Of a DNA stretch of 64,000 nt, positions 32,561-43,199 are shown in pieces. The notes under the pieces were generated by a model that had not been told where the DNA came from, made no database searches, and worked only from the letters and a program-made list of their open reading frames with translations. Each line of letters begins with the position of its first letter. The stretch's first letter is position 1. Origin of the DNA: Tupaia tana (lineage: Eukaryota; Chordata; Mammalia; Scandentia; Tupaiidae); the NCBI GenBank assembly GCA_026018925.1, contig JAKSZU010000050.1:1240001-1304000 (forward strand), in the 5' to 3' direction. A program made the translations under genes and the position numbers.

Positions 32561-34484
32561 GATTTAGGCTTCAGGTTAGGTTATTTTTGAACTTAGATTG
32601 AGGGAGTAAGTTTAGGTCTACTGTTAGTTTTCGGTTAACTGTTACAGTTGGAGTTAGCGTCAGGGTCAGGTTAGGTTTGGGGTTGAAGTTTAGGTGTCCG
32701 CCTAGGGTTAGGGTTAGGTCTATGATTTGATTTAGGCTACAGGTTAGGTTAGGTTTGAACTTAGTTTGAGGGAGTCAGTTTAGGGCTACTGTTATTTTTC
32801 GGTTAACTGTTACGTTTGGAGTAAGCGTCAGGGTCAGGTTAGGTTTGGGGTTGAGCTTAAGGTGTCCGCCTAGGGTTAGGGTTAGGTGTATGGTTTGATT
32901 TCGGCTTCAGGTTAGGTTAGGTTTGAACTTAGTTTGAGGGAGTCAGTTTAGGGCTACTGTTTGTTTTCGGTTAACTGTTACGATTGGAGTTAGTGACAGG
33001 GCCAGGTTAGGGTTGGGGTTGAGCTTAAGGTGTGCGCCTAGGGTTAGGGTTAGGTCTATGGTTTCATTTAGGCTTCAAGTAAGGTTAGGATTGAACTTAG
33101 TTTGAGGGAGTAAGTTTATGGCTACTGGTAGTTTTCGGTTCAGTGTTACGGTTGGAGATAGCGTCAAGGTCAGGTTATGGTTGGGGTTGAGCTTCAGGTG
33201 TCCGCCTTGGGTTAGGGTTAGGTCTATGGTTTGAGTTAGGCTTCGGGTTAGGTTAGGTTTGAACTTAGTTTGAGGGAGTAAGTTTAGGGCTACTGTTAGT
33301 TTTAGGTTCATTCTTACTGTTGGACTTAGCGTGAGGGTCAGGTTAGGGTTGGGGTTGAGCTTAAAGTGTCCGCCTAGGGTTAGGGTTAGGTGTATGGTTT
33401 GATTTAGGCATTAGGTTAGGTTAGGTTTGAACTTAGTTTGAGGGAGTAATTTTAGGGCTACTGCTAGTTTTTGGTTCAGTGTTACGTTTGGAGTTAGCGT
33501 GAGCTTCCGGTTAGGGTTGGGGTTGAGCTTAAGGTGTCCGCCTAGGGTTAGGGTTAGGTCTGTGGTTTGAGATAGGCTTCAGGTTAGGTTAGGTTTGAAC
33601 TTAGTTTGAGGGAGTAAGTTTAGAGCTACTCTTAGTTTTCGGGTAACTGTTACTGTTTGAGTTACTCTCAGGGCCTGGTTAGGGTTGGGGTTGAGCTTAA
33701 GGTGTCCACCTAGGGTTAGGGTTAGGTCTATGGTTTCATTTAGGCTTCAGGTAAGGTTAGGTTTGAACTTAGTTTGAGGGAGTACGTTTAGGGCTACTGG
33801 TAGTTTTCGGTTCAGTGTTACGGTTGGAGATAGCGTCAGGGTCAGGCTAGGGTTGGGGTTGAGCTTCAGGTGTCCGCCTATTGTTAGGGTTATGTCTATG
33901 ATTTGAGTTAGGCTTCAGGTTAGGTTAGGTTTGAACTTAGTTTGAGCGAGTAAGTTTAGGGCTACTCTTAGTTTTCGGTTCAGTGATATGGTTGGAGTTA
34001 GCCTGGAGTTCAGGTTAGGGTTGGGGTTGAGCTTAAGGTGTCTGCCTAGGGTTAGGATTAGGTGTATGATTTGATTTAGGCTTCAGGTTAGGTTAGGTTT
34101 GAAGTTAGTTTGAGGGATTAAGTTTAGGGCTACTGTTAGTTTTCGGTTATCTGTTACAGTTGGAGTAAGCGTCAGGGTCAGGGTAGGGTGGGGGTTAAGC
34201 ATAAGGTGTCCGCCTAAGGTTAGGGTTAGGTCTATGATTTGATTTAGGCTTCAGGTTAGGTTAGGTTTGAACTTAGTTTGAGGGAGTCAGTTTAGGGCTA
34301 CTGTTAGTTTTCGGTTAACTGTTTCGGTTGGAGTAAGCGTCAGGATCAGGTTAGGTTTGGGGTTGAGCTTAAGGTGTCTGCCTAGGGTTAGGGTTAGGTG
34401 TATGGTTTGATTTAGGCTTCAGGTTAGGTTAGGTTTGAACTTAGTTTGAGGGAGTAAGTTTAGGGCTACTGTTAGTTTTCGGTT

Positions 34485-34740
34485 CAGTATTATGGTTTTA
34501 GTTAGCGTCAGGGTCAGGTTAGGGTTGGCGTTAGCTTGAGGTGTCTGCCTAGGGTTAGGGTTAGGTCCATGATTTGATTTAGGCTCCAGGTTAGGTTACG
34601 TTTGAACTTAGTTTGAGTGAGTAAGTTTAGGGCTACTGTTAGTTTTCGGTTCAGTGTTACGGTTGGAGATAGCGTCAGGGTAAAGTTAGGGTTGGGGTTG
34701 AGCTTCAGGTGTCCGCTTATTGTTAGGGTTAGGTCTATGA
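34485..34740 (+). repeat. Cassette P, copy 7 (left part)
   Basis: CAGTATTATGG, GGCGTTAGCTTGAGG, GTCCATGATTTG, GGCTCCAGG and GTTACGTTTGAAC in P order, then CTTATTGTTAGGG directly; the TTGGAGTTGAGC monomer is missing. The match ends at about 34,740. Confidence 0.65.
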
Positions 34741-34976
34741 TTTGATTTAGGCTTCAGGTTAGGTTAAGTTTGAACTAAGTTTGAGGGAGTCTGTTTAGGG
34801 CTACTGTTAGTTTTCGGTTAACTGTTACGGTTGGAGTAAGCGTCAGGGTCAGGTTAGAGTGGGGGTTAAGAATAAGGTGTCCACCAAGGGTTAGGGTTAG
34901 GTCTAAGATTTGATTTAGGCTTCATGTTAGGTTAGGTTTGAACTTAGTTTGAGGGAGTCAGTTTAGGGCTACTGTT

Positions 34977-36080
34977 AGTTTTCGGTTAACTGTTACTGTT
35001 GGTGTAAGTTTCAGGGACAGGTTAGGTTTGGGGTTGAGCTTAACGTATCCGCCTAGGGTTAGGGTTAGGTCTATGGTTTCATTTAGGCTTCAGGTTAGGT
35101 TAGGATTGAACTAAGTTTGAGGGAGTAAGTTTAGGGCTACTCTTAGTTTTCGGTTCAGTGATATGGTTGCAGTTAGCCTGGAGGTCAGGTTAGGGTTGGG
35201 GTTGAGCTTAAGGTGTCCGCCTAGGGTTAGTGTTAGGTTTGGGGTTTGAGTTAGGCTTCAGGTTAGGTTAGGTTTGAAGTTAGTTTGAGGGAGTAAGTTT
35301 AGGGCTACTGTTAGTTTTCGGTTCAGTGTTACGGTTGGAGTTAGCGTGAGGGTCAGGGTAGGGTTGGGGTTGAGCTTAAGGTGTCCGCCTAGGGTTAGGG
35401 TTAGGTGTATGGTTTGATTTAGGCTTCAGGTTAGGTTAGGTTTGAAGTTAGTTTCAGGGAGTAAGTTTAGGGCTACTGTTAGTTTTCGGTTAACTGTTAC
35501 AGTTGGATTAAGCGTCAGGGTCAGGTTAGGGTGGGGGTTAAGCATAAGGTGTCCGCCTAGGGTTAGGTTTAGGTCTATGGTTTCATTTAGGCTTCAGGTT
35601 AGGTTAGGATTGAACTTACTTTGAGGGAGTAAGTTTAGGGCTACTGTTAGTTTTCGGTTCAGTGTTACGTTTGGAGTTAGCATGAGGGTCCGGTTAGGGT
35701 TGGGGTGGAGCTTAAGGTGTTCGCCTAGTGTTAGGGTTAGGTCTGTGGTTTGAGTTAGGCTTCAGGTTAGGTTAGGTTTGAACTTAGTTTGAGGAAGTAA
35801 GTTTAGGGCTACTGTTAGTTTTCGGTTCAGTGTTACGGTTGGAGATAGCGTCAGGGTCAGGTTAGGTTTGGGGTTGAAGTTAAGGTGTCCGCCTAGGGTT
35901 AGGGTTAGGTCTATGGTTTGAGATAGGCTTCAGGTTAGGTTAGGTTTGAACTTAGTTTTAGGGAGTAAGTTTAGGGCTACTGTTCGTTTTAGGGTCAGTG
36001 TTACGGTTGGAGTTAGCGAGAGGGTCAGGTTAGGTTTGAGTTTGAGCTTCAGGTGTCCGCCTAGGGTTAGGGTTAGGTCT
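34977..36080 (+). repeat. Right copy of the 1.1-kb duplication
   Basis: Same order of rare variants as 31,450-32,560, including TTAACGTATCCGCC near 35,041, GAACTAAG near 35,107, GTTTGGGGTTTGAG near 35,235 and AGCGAGAGGGT near 36,013. Confidence 0.75.
35440..36057 (+). repeat. Cassette Q, copy 4
   Basis: Full Q order, 3,527 bp (21 monomers less 1 bp) downstream of copy 3, sharing TTGGATTAAGCG, GCATGAGGGTCC and AGCGAGAGGGT. Confidence 0.7.
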
Positions 36081-38580
36081 ATTGTTTGATTTAGGCTTCA
36101 GGTTAGGTTAGGTTTGAACTTAGTTTGAGGGAGTAAGTTTGGGGCTACTGTTAGTTTTCGGTTCAGTGTTACGGTTGGAGATAGCGTCAGGGTCTGCTTA
36201 GGGTTGTGGTTGAGTTTCAGGTGTCCGCCTAGGGTTAGGGTTAGGTCTATGGTTTGAGTTAGGATTCAGGTTAGGTTAGGTTTGAACTTAGTTTGAGAGA
36301 GTAAGTTTAGGGCTACTGTTAGTTTTCGTTTAACTGTTACGGTTGGAGTAAGCGTCAGGGTCAGGTTAGTGTGGGGGTTAAGCATAAGGTTTCCGCCTAG
36401 GGTTAGGGTTAGTTCTATGGTTTCATTTAGGCTTCAGGTTAGGTTAGGATTAAACTTAGTTTGAGGGAGTAAGTTTAGGGCTCCTGTTAGTTTTCGGTTA
36501 ACTGTTACGGTTGGAGTAAGCGTCAGTTTCAGGTTAGGGTGGGGGTTAAGCATAAGGTGTCCGCCTTGGGTTTCGGTTAGGTCTATGGTTTCATTTAGGC
36601 TTCAGGTTAGGTTAGGATTAAACTTAGTTTGAGGGAGTAAGTTTAGGGCTACTGTTAGTTTTCGGTTCAGTGTTACGGTTGGAGTTAGCGTTAGGGTCCG
36701 GTTAGGGTTGGGGTTGAGCTTAAGGTGTCCGCCTAGGTTTACGGTTAGGTCTGTGATTTGAGTTAGGCTTCAGGTTAGGTTAGGTTTGAACTTAGTTTTA
36801 GGGAGTAAGTTTAGGGCTAATGTTAGTTTTAGGTTCAGTGTTACGGTTGGAGTTAGTGTGAGGATCAGGTTAGGTTTGGGTTTGAGCTTCAGGTGTCCGC
36901 CTAGGGTTAGGGTTAGGTGTATGGTTTAAATTAGGCTTCAGGGTAGGTTAGGTTTGAACTTAGTTTGAGGGAGTAAGTTTAGGGCTACTGTTAGTATTCG
37001 GTTCAGTGTTACTGTTGGAGTTAGCGTGAGGATCATGTTAGGGTTGGGGTTGAGCTTAAGGTGTCCGCCTAGGGTTAGGGTTAGGTGTATGGCTTGATTT
37101 AGGCTTCAGGTTAGGTTAGGTTTGAACTTAGTTTGATGGAGTAAGTTTAGGGCTACTGTTAGTTTTCGGTTCAGTGTTACGGTTGGAGTTAGCGTGAGGG
37201 TCACGTTAGGGTTGGGGTTGAGTTTAAGGTGTCCGCATAGAGTTAGGGTTAGGTCTATGGTTTCATTTAGGCTTCAGGTTAGGTTAGGATTGAACTTAGT
37301 TTGAGGGAGTAAGTTTAGGGCTACTCTTAGTTTTCGGTTCAGTGATATGGTTGGAGTTAGTCTGGAGGTCAGGTTAGGGTTGGGGTTGAGCTTAAGGTGT
37401 CCGCCTAGGGTTAGGGTTAGGTGTATGATTTGATTTAGGCTTCAGGTTAGGTTAGGTTTGAAGTTAGTTTGAGGGAGTAAGTTTAGGGCTACTGTTAGTT
37501 TTCGGTTCAGTGTTACGGTTGGAGCTAGCGTGAGGGTCAGGTTAGGTTTGGGGTTGAGCTTCAGGTGTCCGCCTAGGTTTAGGGTTAGGTCTATGGTTTG
37601 AGTTAGGCTTCAGGTTAGATTATGTTTGAAGTTAGTTTGAGGGTGTAAGATCAGGGCTACTGTTAGTTTTCCGTTAACTGTTACAGTTGGAGTAAGCGTC
37701 AGGTTCAGGTTAGGGTGGGGGTTATGCACAAGTTGTCCGCCTACGGTTAGGGTTAGGTCTAAGATTTGATTTAGGCTTCAGGTTAGGTTAGGTTTGAACT
37801 TATTTTGAGGCAGTAAGTTTAGGGCTACTGTTAGTTTTCGGTTAACTGTTACAGTTGGTGTAAGTGTCAGGGTCAGGTTAGGTTTGGGGTTGAGCTTAAG
37901 GTATCCGCCTAGGGTTAGGGTTAGGTGTATGGTCTGATTTAGGCTTCAGGTTAGGATAGGTTTCAACTTAGTTTGAGGGAGTAAGTTTAGGGCTACTGTT
38001 AATTTTCGTTTAACTGTTACGGTTGGACTAAGCGTCAGGGTCAGGTTATGGTGGGGGTTAACCATAAGGTGTCCGCCTAGGGTTAGGGTTAGGTCTATTT
38101 TTTCATTTAGGCTTCAGGTTAGGTTAGGATTGAACTTAGTTTGAGCGAGTAAGTTTAGGGCTACCCTTAGTTTTCGGTTCAGTGATATGGTTGGAGTTAG
38201 GCTGGAGGTCAGGTTAGGGTTGGGGTTGAGCTTAAGGTGTGCGCCTAGGGTTAGGGTTAGGTGTATGGTTTAATTTAGGCTTCAGGTTAGGTTAGGTTTG
38301 AAGTTAGTTTGAGGGAGTAAGTTTAGGGCTACTGTTAGTTTTCAGTTAACTCTTACAGTTGGAGTAAGCGTCAGGGTCAGCGTATGGTGGGGGTTAAGCA
38401 TAAGGTGTACGCCTAGGGTTAGGGTTCGGTCTATGATTTGATTTAGGCTTCAGGTTAGGTTAGGTTTGAACTTAGTTTGAGGGAGTCAGTTTAGGGCTAC
38501 TGTTAGTTTTCGGTTAACTGTTACGGTTGGAGTAAGCGTCAGGGTCAGGTTAGGTTTGGGGTTGAGCTTAAGGTGTCCGC

Positions 38581-38598
38581 CTAGGGTTAGGGTTAGGT
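38581..38598 (+). repeat. Telomeric core motif present in almost every monomer (example)
   Basis: Each monomer contains CTAGGGTTAGGGTTAGG directly after TCCGC, holding two intact TTAGGG-type hexamers and the start of a third. It is one of the best conserved segments of the monomer; most changes are single substitutions such as TTACGG or TTAGGA. CTAGGGTTA and TTAGGGTTA both fit the YTAGGGTTR half-site known for the Myb domain of vertebrate TRF1 and TRF2. Whether such proteins bind here is inference. One representative position is given; the motif recurs every 168 bp. Confidence 0.9.
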
Positions 38599-38749
38599 GT
38601 ATGGTTTGATTTAGGCTTCAGGTTAGGTTAGGTTTGAACTTAGTTTGAGGGAGTCAGTTTAGGGCTACTGTTAGTTTTCGTTTAACTGTTACGGTTGGAG
38701 TAAGATTCAGGGTCAGGTTACGGTGGGGGTTAAGCATAAGGTGTCCGCC
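38582..38749 (+). repeat. Reference monomer, 168 bp = 28 hexamers
   Basis: This unit is set in the phase that begins with TAGGGT at the telomeric core and ends with TCCGCC. In this phase the consensus monomer divides into 28 six-base steps. By hand count, T occupies step position 1 in 16 of 28 steps, A position 2 in 18, G position 3 in 19, G position 4 in 18, G or T position 5 in 25, and T position 6 in 22. The consensus step is TAGG(T/G)T, which is the vertebrate-type telomere hexamer TAGGGT with drift. Landmarks in order: telomeric core, ATGGTTTGATTTAGGCTTC, GGTTTGAACTTAG, GAGGGAGTAAG, GGGCTACTGTTAG, a variable block around GTTAAC or GTTCAG, AGCGTCAGGGTCAGG, then GAGCTTAAGGTGTCCGCC. Confidence 0.85.
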
Positions 38750-39024
38750 TGGGGTTAGGGTTAGTTCTATGGTTTAATTTAGGCATCAGGTTAGGTTAGG
38801 ATTGAACTAAGTTTGAGGGAGTAAGATTAGGGCTACTGTTAGTTTTCGGTTCAGTGTACGGTTGGATTTAGCCTCAGGGTCAGGATAGGGTTGGGGTTAA
38901 GCTTAAGGTGTCCGCCTAGGGTTAGGATTAGGTCTATTGTTTGAGTTAGGCTTCAGGTTAGGTTAAGTTTGAACTTAGTTTGAAGGAGTAAGTTTAGGGC
39001 TACTGTTAGTTTTCGGTTCAGTGT

Positions 39025-39615
39025 TACGGTTGGAATTAGCGTGAGGGTCAGGTTAGTGTTGGGGTTGAACTTAAGGTGTCCGCCTACGGTTAGGGTTAGG
39101 TCTGTGGTTTGAGTTAGGCTTCAGGTTAGGTTAGGTTTGAACTTAGTTTGAGGGAGTAAGTTTAGGGCTACTGTTAGTTTTCGATTCAGTGTTATGTTTG
39201 AGATAGAGTCAGGGTCAGGTTATGGTTGGGGTTGAGCTTCAGGTGTCCGCCAAGGGTTAGGATTAGGTCTATGGTTTGAGTTAGGCTTCAGGTTAGGTTA
39301 GGTTTGAACTTAGTTTGAGGTAGTAAGTTTAGGGCTACTGTTAGTATTCGGTTCAGTGTTACTGTTGGAGTTAGCGTGAGGATCAGGTTAGGGTTGGGGT
39401 TGAGCTTAAGGTGTCCGCCTAGGGTTAGGGTTAGGTTTATGGTTTGATTTAGGCTTCAGGTTAGGTTAGGTTTGAACTTCGTTTGAGGGAGTAAGTTTAG
39501 GGCTACTGTTAGTTTTCGGGTAACTGTTACGGTTTGAATTAGCGTCAGGGCCAGGTTATGGTTGGGGTTGAGCTTAAGGTGTCCGCCTAGAGTTACGGTT
39601 AGGTGTATGGTTTGA
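39025..39615 (+). repeat. Cassette T, copy 4, inside HOR-B copy 1
   Basis: Complete T order from GGAATTAGCGTG and CCTACGGTTAGGG through TTTTCGATTCAG, CCAAGGGTTAGGATT and GTTAGTATTCGG to CGGGTAACTG, GGGCCAGG and CTAGAGTTACGG. It includes a private one-base loss in TGTTTGAGATAGAGTC near 39,196, carried into all HOR-B, 5,205-bp and HOR-C copies. Confidence 0.75.
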
Positions 39616-39841
39616 TTTAGGCTTCAGGTTAGGTTATGTTTGAACTTAGTTTGAGGGCGTAAGTTTAGGGCTACTGTTAGTTTTCGGTTAACTGTTACGG
39701 TTGGAGATAGCGTCAGGGTCAGGTTAGATTTGGGGTTGAGCTTAAGGTGTCCGCCTAGGGTTAGGGTTAGGTGTATGGTTTGATTTAGGCTTCAGGTTAG
39801 GTTAGGTTTGAAGTTAGTTTGAGGGAGTAAGTTTAGGGCTA

Positions 39842-42800
39842 CTGTTAGTTTTCGGTTAACTGTTACGGTTGGAGTAAGCGTCAGTTTCAGGTTAGGGTGG
39901 GGGTTAAGCATAAGGTGTCCGCCTTGGGTTTCGGTTAGGTCTATGGTTTCATTTAGGCTTCAGGTTAGGTTAGGATTAAACTTAGTTTGAGGGAGTAAGT
40001 TTAGGGCTACTGTTAGTTTTCGGTTCAGTGTTACGGTTGGAGTTAGCGTTAGGGTCCGGTTAGGGTTGGGGTTGAGCTTAAGGTGTCCGCCTAGGTTTAC
40101 GGTTAGGTCTGTGATTTGAGTTAGGCTTCAGGTTAGGTTAGGTTTGAACTTAGTTTTAGGGAGTAAGTTTAGGGCTAATGTTAGTTTTAGGTTCAGTGTT
40201 ACGGTTGGAGTTAGTGTGAGGATCAGGTTAGGTTTGGGTTTGAGCTTCAGGTGTCCGCCTAGGGTTAGGGTTAGGTGTATGGTTTAAATTAGGCTTCAGG
40301 GTAGGTTAGGTTTGAACTTAGTTTGAGGGAGTAAGTTTAGGGCTACTGTTAGTATTCGGTTCAGTGTTACTGTTGGAGTTAGCGTGAGGATCATGTTAGG
40401 GTTGGGGTTGAGCTTAAGGTGTCCGCCTAGGGTTAGGGTTAGGTGTATGGCTTGATTTAGGCTTCAGGTTAGGTTAGGTTTGAACTTAGTTTGATGGAGT
40501 AAGTTTAGGGCTACTGTTAGTTTTCGGTTCAGTGTTACGGTTGGAGTTAGCGTGAGGGTCACGTTAGGGTTGGGGTTGAGTTTAAGGTGTCCGCATAGAG
40601 TTAGGGTTAGGTCTATGGTTTCATTTAGGCTTCAGGTTAGGTTAGGATTGAACTTAGTTTGAGGGAGTAAGTTTAGGGCTACTCTTAGTTTTCGGTTCAG
40701 TGATATGGTTGGAGTTAGTCTGGAGGTCAGGTTAGGGTTGGGGTTGAGCTTAAGGTGTCCGCCTAGGGTTAGGGTTAGGTGTATGATTTGATTTAGGCTT
40801 CAGGTTAGGTTAGGTTTGAAGTTAGTTTGAGGGAGTAAGTTTAGGGCTACTGTTAGTTTTCGGTTCAGTGTTACGGTTGGAGCTAGCGTGAGGGTCAGGT
40901 TAGGTTTGGGGTTGAGCTTCAGGTGTCCGCCTAGGTTTAGGGTTAGGTCTATGGTTTGAGTTAGGCTTCAGGTTAGATTATGTTTGAAGTTAGTTTGAGG
41001 GTGTAAGATCAGGGCTACTGTTAGTTTTCCGTTAACTGTTACAGTTGGAGTAAGCGTCAGGTTCAGGTTAGGGTGGGGGTTATGCACAAGTTGTCCGCCT
41101 ACGGTTAGGGTTAGGTCTAAGATTTGATTTAGGCTTCAGGTTAGGTTAGGTTTGAACTTATTTTGAGGCAGTAAGTTTAGGGCTACTGTTAGTTTTCGGT
41201 TAACTGTTACAGTTGGTGTAAGTGTCAGGGTCAGGTTAGGTTTGGGGTTGAGCTTAAGGTATCCGCCTAGGGTTAGGGTTAGGTGTATGGTCTGATTTAG
41301 GCTTCAGGTTAGGATAGGTTTCAACTTAGTTTGAGGGAGTAAGTTTAGGGCTACTGTTAATTTTCGTTTAACTGTTACGGTTGGACTAAGCGTCAGGGTC
41401 AGGTTATGGTGGGGGTTAACCATAAGGTGTCCGCCTAGGGTTAGGGTTAGGTCTATTTTTTCATTTAGGCTTCAGGTTAGGTTAGGATTGAACTTAGTTT
41501 GAGCGAGTAAGTTTAGGGCTACCCTTAGTTTTCGGTTCAGTGATATGGTTGGAGTTAGGCTGGAGGTCAGGTTAGGGTTGGGGTTGAGCTTAAGGTGTGC
41601 GCCTAGGGTTAGGGTTAGGTGTATGGTTTAATTTAGGCTTCAGGTTAGGTTAGGTTTGAAGTTAGTTTGAGGGAGTAAGTTTAGGGCTACTGTTAGTTTT
41701 CAGTTAACTCTTACAGTTGGAGTAAGCGTCAGGGTCAGCGTATGGTGGGGGTTAAGCATAAGGTGTACGCCTAGGGTTAGGGTTCGGTCTATGATTTGAT
41801 TTAGGCTTCAGGTTAGGTTAGGTTTGAACTTAGTTTGAGGGAGTCAGTTTAGGGCTACTGTTAGTTTTCGGTTAACTGTTACGGTTGGAGTAAGCGTCAG
41901 GGTCAGGTTAGGTTTGGGGTTGAGCTTAAGGTGTCCGCCTAGGGTTAGGGTTAGGTGTATGGTTTGATTTAGGCTTCAGGTTAGGTTAGGTTTGAACTTA
42001 GTTTGAGGGAGTCAGTTTAGGGCTACTGTTAGTTTTCGTTTAACTGTTACGGTTGGAGTAAGATTCAGGGTCAGGTTACGGTGGGGGTTAAGCATAAGGT
42101 GTCCGCCTGGGGTTAGGGTTAGTTCTATGGTTTAATTTAGGCATCAGGTTAGGTTAGGATTGAACTAAGTTTGAGGGAGTAAGATTAGGGCTACTGTTAG
42201 TTTTCGGTTCAGTGTACGGTTGGATTTAGCCTCAGGGTCAGGATAGGGTTGGGGTTAAGCTTAAGGTGTCCGCCTAGGGTTAGGATTAGGTCTATTGTTT
42301 GAGTTAGGCTTCAGGTTAGGTTAAGTTTGAACTTAGTTTGAAGGAGTAAGTTTAGGGCTACTGTTAGTTTTCGGTTCAGTGTTACGGTTGGAATTAGCGT
42401 GAGGGTCAGGTTAGTGTTGGGGTTGAACTTAAGGTGTCCGCCTACGGTTAGGGTTAGGTCTGTGGTTTGAGTTAGGCTTCAGGTTAGGTTAGGTTTGAAC
42501 TTAGTTTGAGGGAGTAAGTTTAGGGCTACTGTTAGTTTTCGATTCAGTGTTATGTTTGAGATAGAGTCAGGGTCAGGTTATGGTTGGGGTTGAGCTTCAG
42601 GTGTCCGCCAAGGGTTAGGATTAGGTCTATGGTTTGAGTTAGGCTTCAGGTTAGGTTAGGTTTGAACTTAGTTTGAGGTAGTAAGTTTAGGGCTACTGTT
42701 AGTATTCGGTTCAGTGTTACTGTTGGAGTTAGCGTGAGGATCAGGTTAGGGTTGGGGTTGAGCTTAAGGTGTCCGCCTAGGGTTAGGGTTAGGTTTATGG

Positions 42801-43199
42801 TTTGATTTAGGCTTCAGGTTAGGTTAGGTTTGAACTTCGTTTGAGGGAGTAAGTTTAGGGCTACTGTTAGTTTTCGGGTAACTGTTACGGTTTGAATTAG
42901 CGTCAGGGCCAGGTTATGGTTGGGGTTGAGCTTAAGGTGTCCGCCTAGAGTTACGGTTAGGTGTATGGTTTGATTTAGGCTTCAGGTTAGGTTATGTTTG
43001 AACTTAGTTTGAGGGCGTAAGTTTAGGGCTACTGTTAGTTTTCGGTTAACTGTTACGGTTGGAGATAGCGTCAGGGTCAGGTTAGATTTGGGGTTGAGCT
43101 TAAGGTGTCCGCCTAGGGTTAGGGTTAGGTGTATGGTTTGATTTAGGCTTCAGGTTAGGTTAGGTTTGAAGTTAGTTTGAGGGAGTAAGTTTAGGGCTA
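39842..43199 (+). repeat. HOR-B unit, copy 2 (3,358 bp)
   Basis: Nearly indistinguishable from copy 1 by eye. It shares with copy 1 the states GATCATGTT (about 40,390), GGAGCTAGCG (about 40,880) and TTTTCCGTTAAC (about 41,027), and with copies 1 and 3 GGATTAGGTCTATTG and GAACTAAGTTTG. Confidence 0.93.

Larger units (their letters stand above)
30440..36483 (+). repeat. Diverged satellite region between HOR-A and HOR-B
   Basis: About 36 monomers with many differences between neighbours and no long-period unit over the whole stretch. It contains the right part of an extended P cassette (to about 30,940), the far copy of 15,361-15,575 at 30,961-31,187, two copies of cassette Q inside a 1.1-kb duplication, and a shortened P cassette at 34,485-34,740. 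No gene is present. Confidence 0.8.
36484..39841 (+). repeat. HOR-B unit, copy 1 (3,358 bp, 20 monomers)
   Basis: The lag of 3,358 bp (20 x 168 less 2) is exact at the GTCAGTTTCAGG marker: 36,521, 39,879, 43,237 and 46,595. The two missing bases lie in CAGTGTACGG near 38,855 and TGTTTGAGATAG near 39,196. The left edge is at 36,484, after a C/A mismatch at 36,483. The unit contains GGTTTAAATTAGG, GGCTTGATTTAGG, CCGCATAGAG, a TTATGCACAAG monomer, CTATTTTTTCATTTAGG and cassette T. Copies 1 and 2 share GATCATGTT, GGAGCTAGCG and TTTTCCGTTAAC, not found in later copies. Confidence 0.93.

Noticed and set aside
32341..32562. A 73-codon frame (+)
   Set aside because: It is satellite sequence inside cassette Q; the 1.1-kb duplicate at 35.9 kb does not preserve it as an open frame of the same length.
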